Shown: piece after piece, positions 12,360 through 22,866 of the stretch | How the letters are laid out: each line of letters opens with the position of its first letter | How positions within the stretch are numbered: position 1 is the stretch's first letter | The notes under the pieces: model-generated | Seen by the model: only the letters and a program-made list of their open reading frames with translations | What the model was told of the DNA's origin: nothing | Databases searched by the model: none | NCBI GenBank assembly: GCA_030407085.1 | Contig: CM059587.1 | Location: 95,599,001-95,663,000, forward strand | Direction of reading: 5' to 3' | From: Trichopria drosophilae | Taxonomy: Eukaryota > Arthropoda > Insecta > Hymenoptera > Diapriidae | Length of the DNA: 64,000 nucleotides | Position numbers and translations under genes: made by a program

Positions 12360-12930
12360 GCAGCTGATTACGAATCTGAAGTAAAAATTTAAAAATATAT
12401 AGGTAATGGTTGACTTAAAATGGTGAAATTGTTAAAAAAATTGGTCCTTGTCATCCTTCATTCCAACAAATAACATTTTCAAAACTGTTCCAAAAACATC
12501 ATGAATCTGAACTTAGATTTTGAAAATTCAAAATGGCAGATTCAAGATGTCCGACCAAAATGTAAAAACTGTCTTTATCCGGAAGAAATTGGGTACTCGT
12601 GGGTTTTTATGGTCGCTGATTACGAATCTGAACTCACATTTTAAACATTCAATATGGCCGACCAAAAATGTAATCTTAATCAGATAATTTTTCACATTTT
12701 TGATAGGCTGTATTGTATCCGCCATATTCAATTTTTAAAATCTGAGTTCAGACTCGTAATCAGCGTCCCCCTAGTTCCCAGTTTAATCTCGATCAGGTAA
12801 TTTTTACGTTTTAGTCGGCCATATTGAATCCGCCATTTTAAATTTTCAAAATCGAAGTACAGATTCATAAACAGCGACCTCAAAATCACCCGCGTACCCA
12901 GGTTCATCTTGGTCCAATTGAACATTTGCC
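12360..12930. repeat. Head-to-head 120-122-bp repeat array
   Basis: About two units read on the minus strand (12480-12680; for example ttcaaaatggcagattcaag and caatatggccgacc) followed without a break by two units on the plus strand (12700-12930; gtatccgccatattcaattt, gactcgtaatcagcg, gtcggccatattgaatccgc). The point of reversal is near 12690. Short ORFs here on the minus strand are repeat translations. Confidence 0.85.
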
Positions 12931-12949
12931 AGCGACAGCACATTTTCTA

Positions 12950-14728
12950 TAAAAATGTCGATTTTTAGTTGTTTTTTTATTTATAAATTATAATGTTAAA
13001 TAAATATTTACTTAAATGCAATTTTGTTTCACTTTTACAACTCCCATTTACAATGGAATTTAAAAAAAACGGACGCAAATGCATTGTTTTTTTTTTGAAA
13101 ACTCAAATTTTCAACTGGAAAAAAATTTTATTAAAACAACATTTTTTTTTATGACTTTTTTTGTATAAAAGTCGTCATATTTAATTTTCATGCCATCATA
13201 CCGCAATTTCGACTTCGGAATCTTAAAGAGAGAAATCGAAAACATATAGGGGTGCATGGTTAGCATCGATCAAGTCTTGAATTTTTATAGTTTGTTTAAC
13301 CTCGCAAATTTTCCAAGAAAAGTAGAGACTTTAGGCGTCAATGGATTAATTCTAATATTTTAAATCTACTTTCAATTCTTATCAAGTGTCCATAAAGTAC
13401 TCGTTCAAAGACACGTGTTCTTCAAACTATGATCAAATATTCAACGGATTTGAAAAAGTCCCCAGATATTATGAACATCGAGTCTGCATTGTATAACAAA
13501 CAAATGAAAAAAACGGGCAGTAATATCCAAGCTTGTTATTCGTGTATGATAACATTAATCGACACGCACCTGATAGGTTGTAAAAACCATGTATCTAACG
13601 CCTTAATGTTATCCCAAGTGATTAAGAATGAGTCACAATGATCGAATTTCCAATAATTAACTTCTCATTTGAATGTAGAATTGGAAGCTGAATCTATTGG
13701 CACAAAATATTGCAATCAAGGAAAAATATTACTATGAGATTTTTTATATTGATAAACCTAAAAACTTAAAAAAAAACAATTTTTTTAATCACAATTTATC
13801 TTCAATAAAAAGAACAGGTTAAATCTACAATTTTGAAAAATTCGGCTATGAATAATCGTATATGAATAAAAATATAAATTTCTATATCTACAGATTTTTG
13901 GGGATCTCAGAATTTGAATCTGAGATTAGTTTTTAAAAACTGTAAGCCAAAAACCCTCACGTAGTGATTTTTGGAAATTTTTACTTTTTTGTCCGACATA
14001 TTGATGATCCCAACAAATTTTTAATATTTTTCTTGAATCTTTTCACACATTATATGATATTTATTTGAGCTTGAACCTATAATATCAAATATGACAAAAA
14101 TGATGGAATTGTGAAGCGACCTTCGGAACATATAAAAAATTGGAGTGAAAATTCGTTAGATTTCATGGCGGAATACACTGAAATTTTATAGTTTTATTTT
14201 GAAAAAAAGAAATTTATGTTGTTGAAGTTTGGAACGTTCTTCGAACCAATTTCTAATCCAACATTTTTTTCGTTTTAATACCAAAAACTGTCAAACTTCA
14301 TGACAAAATTTTGTATATTTGGGCGTTTTTAAAGGGTTAAAATAATGTTGATTTCTTGGTATAATTTCATTTCACTTTTGTAACAAATATTTATTACAAC
14401 ATCAAACTATCGTGTAATTTTTTTTTTGCTTTAATCATTATTATATTAATTTAGTTGGGAGTTTGATGAATTTTATTATAAAAATCTTTTATTGATCAGA
14501 TTAATTTGATAATTTTGTAAAAACTTCTATTTTACATTTATACTGCCATTTTTTCACACAAGTTTTCATTCTGTCATTATTTTTCATATTGTAGCCGCTT
14601 ACGTTTATTATTTATTATTTTTATATCATTTCACACTATTATTTTATTATTTTACATTATACTACAGACTATTCATTTATACTGAATAAAACCTTAATAA
14701 TTTTGACCAATTATGGGTTTTTAATCTA
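12950..14728. other. AT-rich intergenic sequence
   Basis: No gene recognised. A 70-codon ORF at 13429-13641 shows no domain. Near 13900-13925 there is a small hairpin (tctcagaatttgaatctgaga). The rest is poly-T/poly-A rich. Confidence 0.4.
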
Positions 14729-16154
14729 CAGGGTGTCCAAAAGGTATCGAAACACGTGTATAAGTTTTTATATAAAATATTGTTTACCCAGGTTAAGGTC
14801 ATTTCCGTAGTAACTTTTGACGCTGGATCTAATGGTAAGCTTGGTTTTGACCTTGTCGATGATCTTCAAGGACACCTTCGTATTTTTAAATGGCAAAACC
14901 CTTTTTCGACTTTGGCAATCGAAAGTACGAAAAATTTTACTTTAAATTTGCCTTATGAAAAAATTGTCTATGCGACCTTGGAAAGGTAAAAAAAGGTGGT
15001 TAAATATCTAAAAAACGATATGAGGTACTATATAATATGACGTGTTTTTCAGGGTAACATAATATTCCTTCAGAAAAGTCAATGAAGTATAAACGTGTTG
15101 ATCACATCAACAGAGTGAACTTGATGTCAATTTTCAAGGTTGTTGGAAGGTCATTTTTTTATTGGTGAACGGAACCTGTGATAAGCGTAATTGTAGATAC
15201 TGGGCGGAAACAAACCTCCATTGGACACGAGAAGATAAATCACAATAATTAAATGAATGACCTGTCATATTCAATAACAGGATTGTGGATTCGTTTTTTT
15301 TTATGGTAACGTAAATGCTGCATACTACGAAGAAAAGCTACGAAATCAAAAATTCCCTACCAGAAGAAGAATAGCTGGAGACAACTTTATCCAAACATGG
15401 TTCCAGCTGCAGGATGGTGCACCAGTTTAGCCGAATTACGACAGAGGATTGAACAGGAATCCGCAAATATCACTCCTGAAATGATCGAAAATGCTGTTGG
15501 TGCTTTCTACCATCGATTAGCTTACTGTCAAAAAGTAAATGGTGAACAATTCGAGCACTTAAAGTAAAGATATTGTAATAAATAAAGTAAAAAAAAATCT
15601 GGTCTTCGATGACCCCGACGTAAGAGATAAGGGGACTCACGATAATCAAGCACCCCAAAGGGAACAGAACTTACTCCATCAATGTTAAAAAACATATTTT
15701 GCAGTAAAAAATTGGGTTCACCAATAAAAAATGCGTTATGACCTTCAAACAACCTTGAAAATTGACATCAAGTTAAGCTAGTCAATGTGATCAACTTTTC
15801 ATAATTCATTGACTTTTCTGAAGTAATATTATGTTACCCTGAAAAACACGTCATTTCAGAAAAAGTACGTTAGATCGTTTTTTAGACATTTAACCTTCTT
15901 TTTTGACCTTTCCAAGGTCGCATAGGCAAATTTTTCATAAAACAAATTTGATGTAGAATTTTCTGCTCTTTCGATTACCGAGGTCGAAAAATGGTTTTGC
16001 CATTTAAAGAAACAAAGTTGACCTTGAAATAACTTTGAAGATCATCGACAAGGTCAAAACTGAGGTCATCATTAGATCCAGCGCCAAAACTTACTACGGA
16101 AATGATCATAATCTGGGTAAAAAATATCTTATATAAAAACTTTTGGACACCCTG
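14729..16154 (+). mobile_element. Internally deleted mariner-like element with long TIRs
   Basis: Starts cagggtgtccaaaag and ends cttttggacaccctg, flanked on both sides by TA (14727-14728 and 16155-16156), the hallmark of IS630-Tc1-mariner insertion. The inverted arms are about 440 bp each (14729-15170 and about 15724-16154), far longer than the short TIRs of classic mariners, and differ at many positions, so the copy is old. The centre holds two fragments of a transposase (15305-15430 and 15433-15567). It is non-autonomous as it stands. Confidence 0.9.
15305..15567 (+). pseudogene. Mariner-like transposase C-terminal fragments
   Basis: Two coding remnants in different frames. The first, 41 codons (15305-15427, closed by TAG), reads GNVNAAYYEEKL and later FQLQDGAPV, which resembles the QQDGAP segment of insect mariner-like DDE transposases, where the second catalytic Asp lies. 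The second, 44 codons (15433-15564, closed by TAA), contains ELRQRIEQE, NITPEMIENAV, FYHRLAYCQ and NGEQFEHL, the usual C-terminus of this family. The intervening catalytic region that should contain the third acidic residue is missing, and the whole N-terminal DNA-binding part is absent. It cannot make an active enzyme. Subfamily was not determined. Confidence 0.85.
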
Positions 16155-16422
16155 TATTTATTAACATAAAATAGATATTCTTGCATGCAATCATAGAATG
16201 GAAACAGGACAAGATTGTCACTTTGACAACCCGCCCGTTCAGTTTACAACATATTCTTAGTGTGAAAATAGGACAAGATTATGATTATAAAAATACTAAG
16301 CAAGAATAACATTTAGGGAGAAAAAAAATAGGTTACGTAAACATTCTTTTTCATTGAAAAAGCACAAAAAACTCTTCATACGCAGCTAGAAAGATCCAAA
16401 TCACCACCAATTTATAATTTTC

Positions 16423-16764
16423 TTAAAACATGGAACATTCTAAAAACGTTTTAGCAACATTCGGGTCCTTCGTGCCCGTTGGGCAGTTAGGAAAGTAATA
16501 CAGAAAAATACTGTATTTTTCGTGTATTTCATTGTCTACCCTATGTTTGTAGATGTAAAGTACAATAGTAAACAATACATTTTTTACGATTGTGAGACAA
16601 GAAACACAAATAATTATGATTAGAAAGTCATCTAGAGAACTTGTATCAATGTTACATTTAATGCCGTTTTTAGGTTCTTTTATGTTACCATTTAACTTCA
16701 TTTGAGTTTCATAGACAAATATATTTATTAATGCGTGAGTTTTGGAAATAGTGCTCCGCGCCAC
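16423..16764 (-). CDS. Small putative membrane protein in left arm of palindrome
   Basis: 113 codons starting at an ATG in the sequence tggcgcggagcactatttcc (read on the minus strand, MARSTISKTH). The middle of the protein, from about residue 37, reads CNIDTSSLDDFL and runs into a hydrophobic stretch of about 20 residues (IIIICVSCLTIV..) that looks like one transmembrane segment, followed by a basic patch (YKHR). The same segment is present in the opposite arm at 19660-19848, where NIDTSSLDDFLII is conserved. That both copies keep this reading frame across several differences is the only argument for it being a real gene. Function unknown; the protein was not recognised. It could be a gene of the palindromic element or a chance ORF preserved by recent duplication. 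Confidence 0.4.
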   Translation of the reverse strand: MARSTISKTHALINIFVYETQMKLNGNIKEPKNGIKCNIDTSSLDDFLIIIICVSCLTIVKNVLFTIVLYIYKHRVDNEIHEKYSIFLYYFPNCPTGTKDPNVAKTFLECSMF

Positions 16765-17238
16765 CTGTTGAGAAAACTATAAATCAAAACCATAAAATCA
16801 ACACGGACATAGAAAAACATTGTATTACCTTAAAAATTTGAATATCTGCAGTGGTAATATGGAGATACATTTTTTATTATTTTCAACAATATTCTTTAAA
16901 TTTACTATCATAATACTGAAAGTCTATCAAAATGTGCTCTAATTATTAGAAGCAATGGTGTAATGAAAGTTATTACTTTTAGTTGATGCATAATGAAAGT
17001 TGTTTGCCTACAAATTTCCATCGGAGGAAGTAAAAAATCTAAGACGATTTTTCACATTTTGGGAATTGTAAGCGCCATTTAATATAGAAACGTCACACTT
17101 ATATACATTTATATGTCTATGAAAATATAAAAAATATTTAAAATGCAGTGACAGGGTAAAGGATCACAGCGGCAATAAAATACAATTGCATAAAAAACAA
17201 AGTGTAAAAAACAAAGTAATTATTTTAGATTTTATTAC

Positions 17239-17559
17239 ATGTTGATATATTTTTTAAATAATTTATTATACTTTTTTAAAATGTTTACGTATATTTGGCC
17301 CCCACTATATTTCAAAATTGTTTCGGTAGATAACTTCATTAAAATTAAAATACAAACTGTTTTTACGTTATTAATTACATGCATTGGAATCGCTAAATAT
17401 CACTTATTTATTATATCACATACCAAACTTTTTTCAGGTATGAAAAATCCTTTATCGAAATCGCTGGCTGGTGTTGACAAGGTGTTCGATCTAGTGGAAA
17501 AAGTGCACATTTCATGTCATCCACATTATGTTGAAAAAAGCAATTTTTTTAATCCGTAA
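17239..17559 (+). CDS. Hypothetical 106-residue protein in palindrome loop
   Basis: Starts at the inner edge of the left arm and runs into the loop. Hydrophobic segments lie around residues 1-30 (the start is AT-driven) and 50-62 (VFTLLITCIGIA). The C-terminal part from about residue 68 (MKNPLSKSLAGVDKVFDLVE) is more normal in composition and follows ttttttcag, which could be a splice acceptor just before gtatgaaaaatcc. No family was recognised. Confidence that it is translated is low; it may be only an exon remnant. Confidence 0.25.
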   Translation: MLIYFLNNLLYFFKMFTYIWPPLYFKIVSVDNFIKIKIQTVFTLLITCIGIAKYHLFIISHTKLFSGMKNPLSKSLAGVDKVFDLVEKVHISCHPHYVEKSNFFNP

Positions 17560-17569
17560 GAAATCGTGA

Positions 17570-19060
17570 AAATTTATCAGCTCACTAGTGTGAGAGAATA
17601 AAATAACCTCGGCATCGACAGTTTCACTAATGTGAGGTTCTACTGTCGATAACTCATCCACTTTACTAATACAAATTGCGTAGTATTACTTTAACAACAA
17701 AATAAAAGATTAAAAATGTCTATTTTCTTCTTTTACAGAAAATAAAATAACAGGTATGCATTAATCGGAAAAATCTGTTTTATTTTTTATTTTCCAAGAA
17801 TCGATCTGCAATAATTGATTTCAGCAAGCTAATTCAATTAATTTTTACCATAAAATAGAATTTATCACTCGATAAAAAATCATTGAATGTCAGTAAAAAT
17901 ATTTTTGACTCGGTTCACCACATAATTTTAATTTAGTATTTTCACGGAAATTTATTTTTGATATTCGTGAACTCTTGTTACTATTTCCAAAAGTACATGT
18001 GTATTTTTAGAATAAGTTAATCAATTCAATTGGAATTGCGTTTGTATTCTTAGTATCAAAGTTATGTTCTAAACCGAGTCATAGAATTAGAATTCAAATA
18101 GGAATAAGGAAAACTCAGTTAATTTTAATACGGCAAAGCGATCAAATAATTAATTAACTAAATACTAAATTAAGTTTCTACTGTGAGTTCTATATTTGCG
18201 GCAGTCATTCATTCATATTCTAATGAAGTGTAAATTAGCTTCATTGATTTGCAAATAGATATTTCTAGTGTTGAATCGATTGTCTACTTTGCCATCATTA
18301 AAGCCATTATCTAATTAAATATTCAATTAATAAAGTTTTCAATTTCATGCTCGCTGAAATAAATTAGAGATCCATAATGAATAATAGAATTTTTTAATAA
18401 CAATGCATATTTTTCATTTATTCAATTTTTTTATACGTTAAATTAAACGTAAGAATCGTTAATCAAAGCATAAGAAATATTACTATGCTAATTTTACTAC
18501 GAAAATGTACGAATTAAACTCAGAAAATCAAACATACGTAGTAATTATTTCACGAATTGTTTTTCTGCTAATAATACGAATTTTTATTTCATGTTTGAAT
18601 TGGTTTGGAATTGAGTTAAAAAATACTTTATGTGCTATAATGTTATAAATAAATAACACGGATATCACAAGACAAATGTCCTGTATGTTTATTTGAAAAT
18701 TTTAATATAAGATGCTAAGAGTCCAAAGTGCAGATTTATTTGCACAACTGTTTGTATATTTTTTTTCTGTTGTATTTTGGGTTACACGACAAAAGGATAC
18801 AAACAAAAAAACACTAAAGTAACCAGTGATTAAAAACTAATATTCAACAGTGATAACAAACTAAGACACTACGACAAAAGGACTCAATCATTAAAAACGC
18901 CATTGAATGAAAAAAAGTGCCTCATAACTTCCTATCAGTAAAAATGTGTTTTAAATTTCAAAAATATAAATAAATTGTACATTGGAATGTAATATATTAG
19001 TAAATGATACTAGAATAACAAGAATACCTATCCTAACCTAACATAAACATATCTTAGAAC
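17570..19060. other. AT-rich loop of the palindrome
   Basis: No gene recognised. A hairpin formed by acctcggcatcgacag and ctgtcgataac, around an inner cactaatgtgagg, lies at about 17605-17655. The remainder is low-complexity A/T sequence. Confidence 0.45.
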
Positions 19061-19659
19061 AGTACAAATATAAAAAAAGTATAATTAATTATTTAAAAAA
19101 TATATCAACATTATTATAATCTAAAATAATTTTGTTTACTTGTATTTATGCAATTCCATTTTTTTTGTCGCTGTGATCCTTTATCCTAATATTATATTTT
19201 AATTTTTTTTTATTTTCACAGTATAAATGTATAGAAGTATGATGTTTTTATATTAAATTGCGCTTATAGTTCTCAAAAACCGGAAAATTGTATCAGATTG
19301 TTTACTTTTTCACATGGAAATTTGTAAGCCATCAGCTTCATTATGCATCAAATGAAAATAATAACTTTCATTATACCATTACTTCTAGTAATAAATAGAG
19401 CACATTTTTGTAAGATTTTATTATGACAGTAAATATAAAGAATATTTTTGAAAATAATCAAAAATATATCTTCATATTACCACCGCAGATGTTCAAATTC
19501 TTAAGGTAGTATATTGTTTCTTTATGTTCGTGTTGACTTGATGGTTTAGATCTGTAATCTGTAAATTTCACAACAGATGGCGCGCAGCACTATTTCCGAA
19601 ACTCATATACTAATTTGTCTATGAAAGTCGAAGGACGTATGAAAGGAACCTAAAAAAAT

Positions 19660-19848
19660 ATGAAATTTAATATTGATACAAGTTCTCTCGATGACTTTCT
19701 TATAATAGTTATTTTTGTTTCTTGTCTGATAATCATAAAAAATGTTTTGTTACTATTATATATTGTTATATCTACTAAACATAGGCGTCGACAATCAAAT
19801 AAACGAAAAATAGAGAATTTTTCTTTATTGATTCCCGAGTTATTCTAA
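19660..19848 (+). pseudogene. Right-arm copy of the small membrane protein ORF (broken)
   Basis: 62 codons beginning MKFNIDTSSLDDFL, then a hydrophobic stretch (IIVIFVSCLIIIKNVLLLL) and a basic tail (TKHRRRQSNKRK). It is homologous to residues of about 36-95 of the ORF at 16423-16764. The upstream start used by the other copy (MARSTIS) is present near 19578 but its frame ends after about 15 codons at TGA, so this copy is broken relative to the left arm or uses an internal start. Function unknown. Confidence 0.45.
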
Positions 19849-20045
19849 GAAAATTATAAACTGGTGGTGATTGTGATCTTTCTAGCTACGTATGAAGAGT
19901 TTTTTCTACATTTTTAATAAAAAAGAATGTTTAAGGAACATCTCTTCTTCTCTCCAAATGTTATTCTTACTTAGTATTTTTGTAATCATAATTTTGTCCT
20001 GTTTCCACTCTAAGAATAATATGTTGTAAACTAAACGGGCAGTTG

Positions 20046-20384
20046 GTGAACCCTCCCCCGATTTACATTATATCAGTATTCATAATGTAGATGAATTCCG
20101 TAGTTATTAATGATGCATAATTTAATTATTAGAAATAGTCAATGCTATTAAAAAAGGTATATTGTAACAAAATATTTTGTAAATTATTATTAATTAATTA
20201 ATTTGTATGTCGGACTGTTTATGGTTGAAAAAATAAGTCCTAAGAGGTTTCCTTCTTTGTGTATTGACATACCAAATATTTAAGAACTTTTTCGTTTATT
20301 ATTTTCTTGTTGTTCCAGTTTATTAGCATTTTATTAATCTTGCGTGACTATGGTTTTGACAAAATTTCTATCTAATATAATATA
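20046..20384. other. AT-rich sequence between palindrome and Penelope remnant
   Basis: No gene seen; probably non-coding part of the adjacent Penelope-like element or plain spacer. Confidence 0.4.
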
Positions 20385-20960
20385 GCCAAAGTCCTTGAAA
20401 AAATGTCCAACATAAAAGATTCGTGGTCTCTAGTCAATTAAACATTTCAAAATACCACGAAATTATAAAATGATTTCATTTGATGTTGTATCAATGTTTA
20501 CGAAGATATCTAATGATTTAGTTACAAAAAGGATCCAAAATAAGTAGAAGGAAAATAAAAAACATACATCTCTAGAAGAAATGGATTTCATAACAGCAAC
20601 AATTGCATTTTTAGATTCCACATACTTTAAATTTAATAACATTGTTTACAAACGTACTTACGGCATGCCAATGCGGGTTTTGCCTATTTCTCCCGTCCTA
20701 ACTAATTTGGTAATTGAATACACAACAAACAAAATTTTAAAGAAATTATCATTTAAACCACCCGCGGTATGATTTACGGAATTATAGACCGTGCCGTAAA
20801 ACTATCTTCACCTGAATTTCATGATAAAAATCTTAATTTAGTTTAAAAAAATACTATTAGATAATGGATATCCGTGGTTATGGTATGATTATGGTATGGT
20901 TGAAATGATCAACCAGTGCATTAAAAAAAGATTATATTAATAAAGAATTTAAAAAAATGC
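20385..20960 (+). pseudogene. Penelope-like element reverse transcriptase, decayed
   Basis: Reading across frames and stops gives, in order: AKVLEKM, IKDSWSLVN, ISFDVVSMFT, then an ORF (20581-20772) with STYFKFNNIVYKRTYG, MPMRVLPISPVLTNLVIEY and KKLSFKPPAV, and after a stop DRAVKLSSPEFHDKNL and LLDNGYPWL. This is the order and wording of Penelope-like retroelement RTs, where the corresponding motifs are SFDVVSLFT, STYF.FN...Y.Q..G.PMGSPLSP and the later L.HP.FH..N. Several stops and frameshifts interrupt it; the YVDD catalytic motif and GIY-YIG endonuclease are not visible, so the copy is both mutated and internally deleted. Host role none; it marks past retroelement activity next to the receptor-like pseudogene. 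Confidence 0.75.
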
Positions 20961-21183
20961 TTGTCATTTGGACCAGTTCATGGTACGAGGTATACCAAGA
21001 CGCATTTAGGGAAGGACAACGACCAATTTAAATCAACGCTGATTAGCTTCTGCTCAACCTCAAAGTTCATATATCCCTCTTATTATACCATGATTTACAC
21101 TTCGAGAAGTGAAGCAGTTGTTTTCAAGGAGTAGAGTAGTTCACTTCAGTTCAGTTGATATTGTTAAATCAAGACAAATCAAA
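20961..21183. other. Upstream region of the receptor-like pseudogene
   Basis: Probably the tail of the Penelope remnant, then possible promoter sequence: tatatccctcttatta near 21069 and an initiator-like cttcagttcagttgat near 21143. The start codon context at 21184 is caaaATGg, a good eukaryotic match. Confidence 0.3.
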
Positions 21184-22244
21184 ATGGAGGCCATTGTTTT
21201 AATTGTCGTTGTAATGGTCTTGCTATATTTACTACTGAGCTGCTGCATCAAACGACACAACAAACCACAGCTGAGAAAGACAACGAAATATTACACAAAT
21301 AGTCCAGCGGTGAAAAATCTGGAGGATCCGTCTGTACATCTGGACAAACGCATACGAAAAGGAAAATACGGCGATGTATGGATCGGCGAGTTTCACAACA
21401 GGCAAGTGGCTGTGAAGGATGAAATAATATTCGATAATGAACTGGAGGTAAACCGGACTCTAAATAAATTTCAACACCGTAACATTCTACACTTCGTGGA
21501 TGCTGTGTTGATAAACATGGACCCCCTTTGTGGTCACGCCTTGATAACTGAATACCACCCCAGAGGTACATTGCTCGATTATTTGCAATTTGCCATTTTG
21601 GACCAAATTGGACTTTTAGCAATTATCAGATCGATACTTTCCGGAGTCGAGCATCTTCACACCATTGCCCATTGCGACTTAAATACCTCAAGTATCTTGG
21701 TCAAAGACGATGGTGAATGCGTCTTTGCGGATTTTGGCTCCTGCATGTGATCTTGGGACAACAAGATGAAGATATATCCAACTACATCTTTCCCGAGATA
21801 TATGGCATCAGAGTTTCTGCCCTTGTCATCGGTAGTCATCAGTTTCGACGCCCTGAGAAAAGCAGATATGTATTATTCTCGAAAAATTTAATTAATGGTA
21901 GGATATAGAAATTGCTGGTATTACTCAACTATATTTTGTAAATCACTATCTTATAATGAATTCCCGATTTTTATGTTTTTAAATAGCAGATTCACCATTC
22001 GTTTTTATTTTTACATTTGGATATCCAGTTTTTCTATGATAAACATGATAAATATAATATTATAAATTAGCTCCAGATTCCCCAAGCTGCAAAGATATGA
22101 CTCGAATTTCGCCCAAAGATTCCGGCACGTTGGACAAAACACGACGTCGTACATAAATTATCTCATCTCATGACTGAGTGTTGGGATGATCAACTAAAAG
22201 ACTGCGGGACTTCAGATTTCAGGAGTGTGCAGATATTGTGTTGA
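21184..22244 (+). pseudogene. TGF-beta type I receptor-like kinase, degenerate
   Basis: From ATG 21184 the frame encodes 188 residues to TGA 21748-21750: a membrane segment (residues 3-21, no ectodomain or GS-type TTSGSGSG box), then a kinase N-lobe with G60-K-Y-G, DVWIGEF, VAVK (Lys78) and RNILHFVDA, ITEYHPRGTLLDYL, HLH, HCDLNTSSILVK (163-174) and DFG (183-185). Wording follows activin/BMP type I receptors. The catalytic loop is altered: HRD is HCD, and the Lys and Asn of DLKxxN are lost, so it would be a pseudokinase. The same frame continues after the TGA with PRYMASEF and ALRKADMYY (the RYMAPEV and KRADIY region), then homology stops. It resumes in another frame at 22101-22241 with LEFRPKIPARW and MTECWDDQ, also preceded by TGA (22098-22100), ending at 22242-22244. 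Roughly 45 residues of the C-lobe are missing. A poly-A signal-like aataaa follows near 22330. Most likely a non-processed, decayed duplicate. Confidence 0.8.
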
Positions 22245-22416
22245 CATTAGTTGATTCATTTTAAATGCATTTATATAAATAGTTTTAAGTCGAGATTATA
22301 TATACATTGTAAATTTATTTCATTACGATAAATAAATGTATTGTTTATACTTTATGAGACATGTATTATTTCTAAATTCCATACAATCTTGAACAAAATA
22401 TAGGTATTTATGCCAT

Positions 22417-22866
22417 TCGATGCGTAAAATGCTATTTTACGCACTTTTGACATTTTTCGGTCGCATTTTACGCACTCAAGTGACATAACAGTATTTTTCG
22501 ATACTAGTGCGTAAAATACGATTTTACGCACCGTTTTTAACATGCGATTAGATAGGCCGGTGCGTAAAATCGAATTCTTACGCACGCGTGTCGAACGATA
22601 TTTTTCGATATACTATGCGTAAAATTTGTGCGCCGTTTTTAGTGGGTCAAACATGATTTTACGCACGTGCGATGACCGCGGCGCACGAGTGCTAAAATCT
22701 AGCTAAAAACGGTGCGTAAAATCAAATTTTACGCATAGTATATCGAAAAATATCGTATGAAACATGTGCATGTTTATTCTGAGAATGTGATTACACGACC
22801 CTCGCCTTCGGCTCGGGCCATAACCCTTCACATTCGTAGAATGAACTTTTACGCACTAGTTCCTAC
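22417..22866. repeat. Dense cluster of TTTTACGCAC palindromes
   Basis: About ten copies of gtgcgtaaaat or its complement attttacgcac in 450 bp, several arranged as palindromes (gtgcgtaaaatacg then attttacgcac; gtgcgtaaaatcaa then attttacgcat). Interspersed are cgatatttttcgata hairpins and the ctcgccttcggctcgggcca hairpin near 22802. The spacing is irregular, so it is not a simple tandem array. The short ORFs reading FYAL or FYALV are translations of this motif. Confidence 0.85.

Larger units (their letters stand above)
16230..20045. mobile_element. 3.8-kb palindromic element with arms of about 1 kb
   Basis: Sequence from about 16230 to 17290 is repeated inverted at about 19065-20045, with scattered substitutions and indels. 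Landmarks in both arms: gcccgtt(c/t)agtttacaac at the outer ends, a block matching tagctacgtatgaagagt, gttctctcgatgactttc, tggcgcgcagcactatttcc, taatgaaagtt next to tgatgcat, aggataaaggatcacagc, and atgttgatatattttttaaa at the inner ends. The loop is about 1.8 kb and AT-rich. Each arm carries a copy of a small membrane-protein ORF (16423-16764 minus; 19660-19848 plus). No integrase, transposase or polymerase was recognised, and no target duplication was identified. Confidence 0.8.

Noticed and set aside
14756..14989. 77-codon ORF in the mariner-like element
   Set aside because: Lies wholly in the inverted terminal arm; the second arm does not keep the frame.
16230..20045. Integrated DNA virus or Polinton
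   Set aside because: Long inverted arms invite the idea, but no polymerase, integrase, protease, ATPase or capsid motif was seen in either arm or the loop.
21248..21622. 124-codon minus-strand ORF opposite the kinase
   Set aside because: Shadow of the kinase reading frame on the other strand.
21748..22100. TGA codons in the kinase read as selenocysteine or programmed readthrough
   Set aside because: No selenocysteine insertion element was seen, the residues are not Cys positions in the family, and about 45 residues of the kinase are missing, so decay is simpler.
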